Source of the DNA: Tritrichomonas musculus
Lineage: Eukaryota > Parabasalia > Tritrichomonadida > Tritrichomonadidae
Assembly (NCBI GenBank): GCA_039105265.1
Contig: JAPFFF010000013.1
Location: 1,178,001 to 1,242,000 of the forward strand
DNA length: 64,000 nucleotides
Direction: 5' to 3'
A program made the position numbers and the translations under genes. Positions 59,180 through 64,000 of the stretch are shown one piece after another. A model generated the notes under the pieces. It was not told where the DNA came from. It saw only the letters and a list, made by a program, of their open reading frames with translations, and made no database searches. Position 1 is the first letter of the stretch. Each line of letters starts with the position of its first letter.

Positions 59180-59876
59180 TAGACTTGTTAAAGTCCATGG
59201 ACCTGTGGACTTACAAAATTCATTCAATTTTTTTTAGCATTTTTTATTTATTCACAAAATAAAAATTATTTATAATTTCTCTGAAATACACAGGTCCATC
59301 TGTCAGGACTTCCAAAATTCATTCAATTTTTTTAGCATTTTTTTATTTATTCACAAAATTAAAATAATTTATAATTTCTCTGAAATACACAGGTCCATCT
59401 GTCAGGACTTCCAAAATTCATTCAATTTTTTTAGCATTTTATTATTTATTCACAAAATAAATGATAGAATTATTATTTCTCAGAAATAATCTGGTCCATC
59501 TGTCAGGACTTCAAAAATTCTTTCAATTTTTTTAGCATTTTTTTTTATTCACAAAATAAAAGAATTATAAAATTTCTTTGAAATATTTTGGTCCATCTGC
59601 CATGATTTCCAAAATTCTTTCAATTGTTTATGACATTTTTTTTCATGATTAAAAACATTCAAATATAATTTACTCATATTAGTTACTACTTTTCTATTTA
59701 AATAAACAAAAAAAAATTAAATTAACAAATAAACTATAAAATATATGCATAAAATGAGTTCTTTTTTGAGATATAAAATAAAAATAAATTGACAAGGTTT
59801 GTTAGGTCCACGCCATGCCCCGAGTCCACAAAAAGTCCATGAAAAGTGCATTTGTCCCGGACTTTTAACAAGTCTA
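59180..59876. mobile_element. hAT-like MITE with 8-bp target duplication
   Basis: The left end TAGACTTGTTAAAGTCC (59180-59196) and right end GGACTTTTAACAAGTCTA (59859-59876) are inverted repeats differing by one A. They are flanked by a perfect direct duplication TTAATTAT at 59172-59179 and 59877-59884. An 8-bp duplication and a TAG start fit the hAT superfamily; P-like elements are the alternative. The 697-bp interior has no transposase and mostly consists of 99-bp tandem repeats. It is a non-autonomous element. Confidence 0.8.
59206..59640 (+). repeat. About 99-bp tandem repeats inside the MITE
   Basis: The word GGTCCATCTG recurs at 59293, 59392, 59493 and 59590, giving periods of 99, 101 and 97. 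Each unit also has ATTCATTCAATTTTTTTAGC or a close variant. There are about four and a half units, with divergence increasing to the right. Subterminal repeats of this kind often carry transposase-binding sites. Confidence 0.8.
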
Positions 59877-59884
59877 TTAATTAT

Positions 59885-59997
59885 TTTATCATTCAAATTT
59901 TTTTGTCCAATTTAAATTTCCAAATTGAATGAAAAACTAGTGTTTTTATCCAATCAAATTTTATATGGACAAAAACACCTTCTCAATTGAAAAATGA

Positions 59998-60038
<41 letters not shown>

Positions 60039-60384
60039 CAATTTTTTAAATAAAACATCATCTACTTATTTTTGATAAGAACATTGAAAAAGTTGTCTTA
60101 AGCTTAAGGTTCTTATCAAAAATATAAGTAGAACATTGAAACATAAGAAAGCTTTTGTATCAGTGAATACTTATTTTCATCGAATTTTTAAAAAGCAAAA
60201 TGATCGTTTGATTAACAGTTTCATTTTTACCTCTTTTATTTATATCATAAAAAATTTATCAATCAACTAATTTGTTAAATAGTTGATCAACAATTGTTGA
60301 TGTGCAAAGTTAAGGTTTAGAACTTTTTCAATGAATAAACTAGTCAAAATTTAGGAAAACCAGCCATGCTTATAAAGATTTTGA
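59885..60384. other. Spacer with A35 tract and dispersed repeat
   Basis: No gene. An A35 run lies at 60003-60037, and the second half is the dispersed repeat copy 2. Short inverted words TCTTAAGCTTAAG at about 60096-60108 form a palindromic core (CTTAAGCTTAAG). Confidence 0.5.
60060..60384 (-). repeat. Dispersed repeat, copy 2 (inverted copy of 33297-33555)
   Basis: The reverse complement matches 33297-33555 closely over most of its length. It contains an extra segment of about 75 bases (about 60098-60172) bounded by similar words (ACATTGAAAAAG and ACATTGAAACA), suggesting an internal duplication or insertion. It reaches the stop codon of the kinase-Sel1 gene, so it forms the start of that gene's 3' flank. 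Confidence 0.75.
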
Positions 60385-63300
60385 TTATTTTATTTCCAAC
60401 TGAATATCAATTCCTAAACCATCATAAAATAATGAATTGATATCTCTGACTTTTCTTTTTTCATTTGAATTTTTCTTTTCTTTTTTTTCATTTAAACTTG
60501 CCAATGAAATGACATCGAATTTATAATTATATAAGATATCAGAAAATTGATAGAATTTGAATCGTTCTTCAAAAACAGATTTGTCAATAAAATTCCGACT
60601 TTTTATCATATTAATAATATAAATAGCTATTTCATCAGGCATTGAAGAGTATTTCTCAATTTCTTTTTTAATTTCTTTAAAATTGAGTCCATGTTTTTTC
60701 ATCAATATCAAGCACAAAAGTTCTTGAGATTGAACTTCTTCATTGTTAAATAACTTGATTAATAATTCAATAGAATAATTAATCATGTCTGGTTTTTCAT
60801 AAATATAAATTAAAGCTAAATTATACATTGACAAAGGATCTTTTTCTTGTTTAATTGCTTCATTAAAGTATTCAATTGATAATCCAATATTTTTTGAAAC
60901 ATTTTCACCAAAACCGTTTTTATAAATCACCCCAAGGTTGTTTTTAGCATATTTAAAATTAAATGAAGATGCTTCTTTATAGAAATGAATTGATTCTGTT
61001 ATATTTTGTTCAATAAATTTGCCTTCATGGTACAAATAACCAAGTGAAAAATTGGCTGGAGTGTACTTATTTCTTGATGATTTTGTTAATAAAAATATCC
61101 CTTTATTTATGTTTCGAGGAACATTTTTACCTTCACAATATAAAAGACCAAGAAAAAACTGTGAATTTGGATCATTGTTATTTGATGCTTGTGTAAAATA
61201 ACGAAGGGCTTTACTTACATCATATCCTCTATAATTGCAATCATAATAAATATGTCCAAGTCTATTTTGTGCATCTGGAAAATGTTTTTCTGCTGCTATT
61301 GTGAAATACTTGATTCCTTTAGAAATATCTTGTTTAATATATTGACCATCATAATAAATTGAGCCTAAAAGAAACAATGCAGGTTCAAAATTTTGTTCTG
61401 AAGAAAGAGATAAAAAATAAATGGCTTTATTAATGTCACGATCAATATATTTTCCTTCGTAATAAATTTTGCCGAGATAATATTGTGAATATGGAAAATA
61501 TTGATTTGACGAAAGTGTAAAAAAATAAATTGATCTTGATATATCACGAACAACAAGTATTCCTTCATAATAAATAACACCTAATAAAAATTGAGCATTT
61601 GGGAAATTTTGATTCGAAGCCAATAATAAATAATGAAGCATTTTTTCAATGTTTCTAGGAACATCTTTATTTTGATAATAAATCAGTCCTATTATAAATT
61701 GGGCTCTTGGATTTCCTTGATTTGCAGCGAGAGATAAAAAATGTAATGCTTTATTTATATATTTATTATGATAATAAAACATCCCAAAAAGGAATTGTGC
61801 ATTATCATTGTTTTGGTTTGAAGCCATAGTAAAATAATGAATTGCTTTATCAATATCAGGCCTAATCAACTTTCCATCTGAATAAATAATTCCCAATTGA
61901 CATTGTGCTTGAACATTATTTTGATTTGCAGCAAGTGTTAAATAGTATATTGCCTTTTCAATGTTAGGCTGAATATATTTTCTATCTGAATAAATCATTC
62001 CTAATTTAAACTGAGAATTTGTTTCATTTACATTTGAACCAAGTGTCAAATAATGTATTGCTTTATTAATATCTTGTTTGACATATTCTCCATTATAGTA
62101 AATCATTCCAAGATTATAGCAAGATTGTGGTTGTTTTTGATTTGCAGAAAGATTGTAATAATAAATTGCTTTTTCTATGTCAACTGCAATCAATTCACCA
62201 TCAGAATAAATAACGCCAAGATTATGTTGCGCTTCTAAATGATTGTTATTAGCTGAAAGTGTAAAATAGTAAATTGCTTTATTAATATCTATTTGAACAT
62301 TTATTCCAAGATAATAAATAATGCCTAAATTAAATTGAGCCTCAGAACTGTTGAAATTTGCTGCAAGCGAATAATAATGGATCGCTTTTACAATGTCAAC
62401 AGGAACATATTGACCAGTGGAATAAATGTATCCTAGATTATATAAAGCTTCAGGCAAATTTTGATCTGCTGCAAGTGAGAAATAATGAATAGCTTTGTTT
62501 ATGTCTTGCGTAATATATATCCCATTAAGATAAAAGAGGCCAAGTTGAAATTGTGCATCTGGAATATTTTGTTCTGCAGCAAGTGTAAAATAATGAATTG
62601 CTTTATTAAAGTCATAACCATGGAATTCTTCATCCTTATAAATCATTGCTAGTAAATATTGTGAATCAGCAAAATTGAGATTTGCAGAAAATGAAAAATA
62701 ATGAAAAGCTTTATCAATATCACGAGGTACAAATTGCCCATTATAATATAATTCGCCTAATAAATGATGCGCATAGGCATAATTTTGATCTGCTGCAAGG
62801 GAATAATAGCGAATAGCTTTATTAATGTCCAAAGGAACACCTTCTCCTAAATTATAAAGAATTCCCAATTGTAATTGTGCTTTGGCATTATTTCGATCTG
62901 CTGCCAATTTAAAATAATAAAGTGCTTTTTCAATGTTTTGAGGAATATATTTATTTTGATAACAAAAGAGTCCATATTGAAATATTTCTTCAGTATCATT
63001 TAAATCTGGTCCAAAATTCATAGTTTTATTGAAATCATGTAAATCTTGCGTCTGTTGATTATTTTGTGATGTAAATATTGAATTTACGTCATAAAGTTTA
63101 TTTAAATTATCAATTTTAATTTTATCTTGAAAATTGATAAAAAATTCTTGAATCAATTCTTTAATTGAAGGCCGTTCGTCAGGATTCTCTTTGATGCATT
63201 TTTCAAACACTTTTTTAATTTTTGAATATTTGTCTGATTCATTAAATTTCAAGGATTTTGGATCATCTGGTTCTTCTTCGTTAATAATATAATAAATCAT

Positions 63301-63978
63301 CATTCCAAGTGAATAAATATCGCTTTGAAATGAAATTTTTCCTTTGTTAATTTCTGGAGCAACGAAATTTGATGAAAAATCATTTGTGTATGATTCTTCA
63401 TTTGCATTATTAATCATTCGATCAAAATCAATCAAAACAAGGGTTCTGTTTTCATCAATCATGACATTGTCGGGCTTTAAATCACGAAAAATCAAGTTGT
63501 TTTTATTGAAAAACTCCAGAATCAACATCAATTCAAAAATAATAGAAAATTTTTCATTTTCTGTTAATTTAATCACCTTGATATTTGATAATGTTCGTCC
63601 ATTTATAAATTCTATTATAAGATAATTCTCTTTTTTGACAATTCCATAAAAACTAGGTAGAAATGGATGCTTAATTTCTGTATAATTCGTTATTTCTCTT
63701 TGAATTAATTTCGAAATTTCAAAATCTTTTATTTTTGGTTTTTTGAGAGCAAAAAGACTTTCTTTTTCAATATGATAAATCAAATAGACAGAAAATTTAG
63801 ATCCAGATCCAAGTGGCCGTAATCCAATGTATTCATCTTTTTCAATAGGTTCTGAAAATGAAATTTTTTTTGAGTTTGAAAAAAAGTTTAAAATTCGATT
63901 TCCTTCATTGTTAAAATAGCTTTGCTTTATCAAATAACCTGAAATGCATGGTTGAATTAATTTCCATATTTTTTTCAT
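60385..63978 (-). CDS. Protein kinase with about twenty Sel1 repeats
   Basis: A 1197-residue protein. The kinase domain (about 50-295) has glycine loop GSGSKFSV, Lys79 (ALKK), catalytic loop FRDLKPDN with Asp166, DFD (184-186) in place of DFG, and APE 207-209. His of HRD is Phe and Gly of DFG is Asp, so activity may be reduced although the catalytic Asp and Lys are kept. Residues about 330-1060 hold roughly twenty Sel1-like repeats of 36 residues (INKAIHYFSLAADQNLPEAL type), an alpha-solenoid for protein binding. The last 130 residues are helical. 63978 is the first ATG seen, but the frame is open to the window edge at 64000, so the true start may lie outside. The stop is followed by TAAAATAA. 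Confidence 0.88.
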   Translation of the reverse strand: MKKIWKLIQPCISGYLIKQSYFNNEGNRILNFFSNSKKISFSEPIEKDEYIGLRPLGSGSKFSVYLIYHIEKESLFALKKPKIKDFEISKLIQREITNYTEIKHPFLPSFYGIVKKENYLIIEFINGRTLSNIKVIKLTENEKFSIIFELMLILEFFNKNNLIFRDLKPDNVMIDENRTLVLIDFDRMINNANEESYTNDFSSNFVAPEINKGKISFQSDIYSLGMMIYYIINEEEPDDPKSLKFNESDKYSKIKKVFEKCIKENPDERPSIKELIQEFFINFQDKIKIDNLNKLYDVNSIFTSQNNQQTQDLHDFNKTMNFGPDLNDTEEIFQYGLFCYQNKYIPQNIEKALYYFKLAADRNNAKAQLQLGILYNLGEGVPLDINKAIRYYSLAADQNYAYAHHLLGELYYNGQFVPRDIDKAFHYFSFSANLNFADSQYLLAMIYKDEEFHGYDFNKAIHYFTLAAEQNIPDAQFQLGLFYLNGIYITQDINKAIHYFSLAADQNLPEALYNLGYIYSTGQYVPVDIVKAIHYYSLAANFNSSEAQFNLGIIYYLGINVQIDINKAIYYFTLSANNNHLEAQHNLGVIYSDGELIAVDIEKAIYYYNLSANQKQPQSCYNLGMIYYNGEYVKQDINKAIHYLTLGSNVNETNSQFKLGMIYSDRKYIQPNIEKAIYYLTLAANQNNVQAQCQLGIIYSDGKLIRPDIDKAIHYFTMASNQNNDNAQFLFGMFYYHNKYINKALHFLSLAANQGNPRAQFIIGLIYYQNKDVPRNIEKMLHYLLLASNQNFPNAQFLLGVIYYEGILVVRDISRSIYFFTLSSNQYFPYSQYYLGKIYYEGKYIDRDINKAIYFLSLSSEQNFEPALFLLGSIYYDGQYIKQDISKGIKYFTIAAEKHFPDAQNRLGHIYYDCNYRGYDVSKALRYFTQASNNNDPNSQFFLGLLYCEGKNVPRNINKGIFLLTKSSRNKYTPANFSLGYLYHEGKFIEQNITESIHFYKEASSFNFKYAKNNLGVIYKNGFGENVSKNIGLSIEYFNEAIKQEKDPLSMYNLALIYIYEKPDMINYSIELLIKLFNNEEVQSQELLCLILMKKHGLNFKEIKKEIEKYSSMPDEIAIYIINMIKSRNFIDKSVFEERFKFYQFSDILYNYKFDVISLASLNEKKEKKNSNEKRKVRDINSLFYDGLGIDIQLEIK

Positions 63979-64000
63979 CGAGTTATTCGAAAATTGTGGA

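Overview
This window is AT-rich nuclear DNA of a parabasalid protist. The evidence is the gene families together: tyrosine-kinase-like (TKL) kinases, kinase plus Sel1 repeat proteins, a BspA-type leucine-rich repeat protein, an M60-like metallopeptidase fused to a giant beta-helix surface protein, ankyrin/DUF3447 remnants, a bacterial-type GH3 enzyme and a Maverick/Polinton element. Genes appear intron-less, and several starts have TCAYW initiator-like motifs 10-25 nt upstream. The very low GC outside a few islands fits Tritrichomonas better than Trichomonas vaginalis, but the genus is inferred and the species is not determined. No tRNA, rRNA or CRISPR was recognised.

Layout. 1-21.5 kb holds single-copy style genes: a ubiquitin-specific protease; a 1820-residue protein joining a kinase, a 50-unit coiled-coil repeat and an eEF1A-like GTPase; a MOB-family kinase co-activator; a coiled-coil protein; a Ser/Thr kinase; and a protein with two kinase-like domains that both lack catalytic residues. 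Between them lie gene-poor stretches with a mariner-like remnant (14621-15338) and one copy of a 1358-bp repeat (19222-20579). 21.5-32.8 kb is one 3750-residue surface protein. 33.7-36.1 kb is a GH3 beta-glycosidase with reversed domain order. 36.2-46 kb is a gene graveyard: broken Sel1, ankyrin, kinase-Sel1, BTB/F5-8C and nucleoside-kinase genes, an intact BspA-like protein, an intact membrane-anchored beta-helix protein, and a GC-rich island (38773-40487) of unrecognised and partly broken genes. 46.4-47.7 kb is an intact TKL kinase.

47.7-60.4 kb is dominated by mobile DNA: the inverted second copy of the 1358-bp repeat (49312-50669); a decayed and truncated Maverick (51348-56148) with major capsid N-terminal half, small virion-type proteins, packaging ATPase, DDE integrase and one further structural-type gene; a second GC-rich island (56364-58640) with the N-terminal part of a Maverick-type B-family DNA polymerase and an unknown gene, both broken and meeting at a 24-bp palindrome; and a 697-bp hAT-like MITE with a perfect 8-bp target duplication (59180-59876). 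The window ends with a kinase-Sel1 protein (60385-63978).

The functional themes are signalling (kinases, pseudokinases, MOB, deubiquitinase), cell surface and host-substrate degradation (M60/beta-helix protein, second beta-helix protein, BspA-like protein, GH3), and genome invasion followed by decay. The most unusual intact gene is the kinase/coiled-coil/eEF1A-like fusion at 3435-8897, whose GTPase has non-canonical residues at two key positions.
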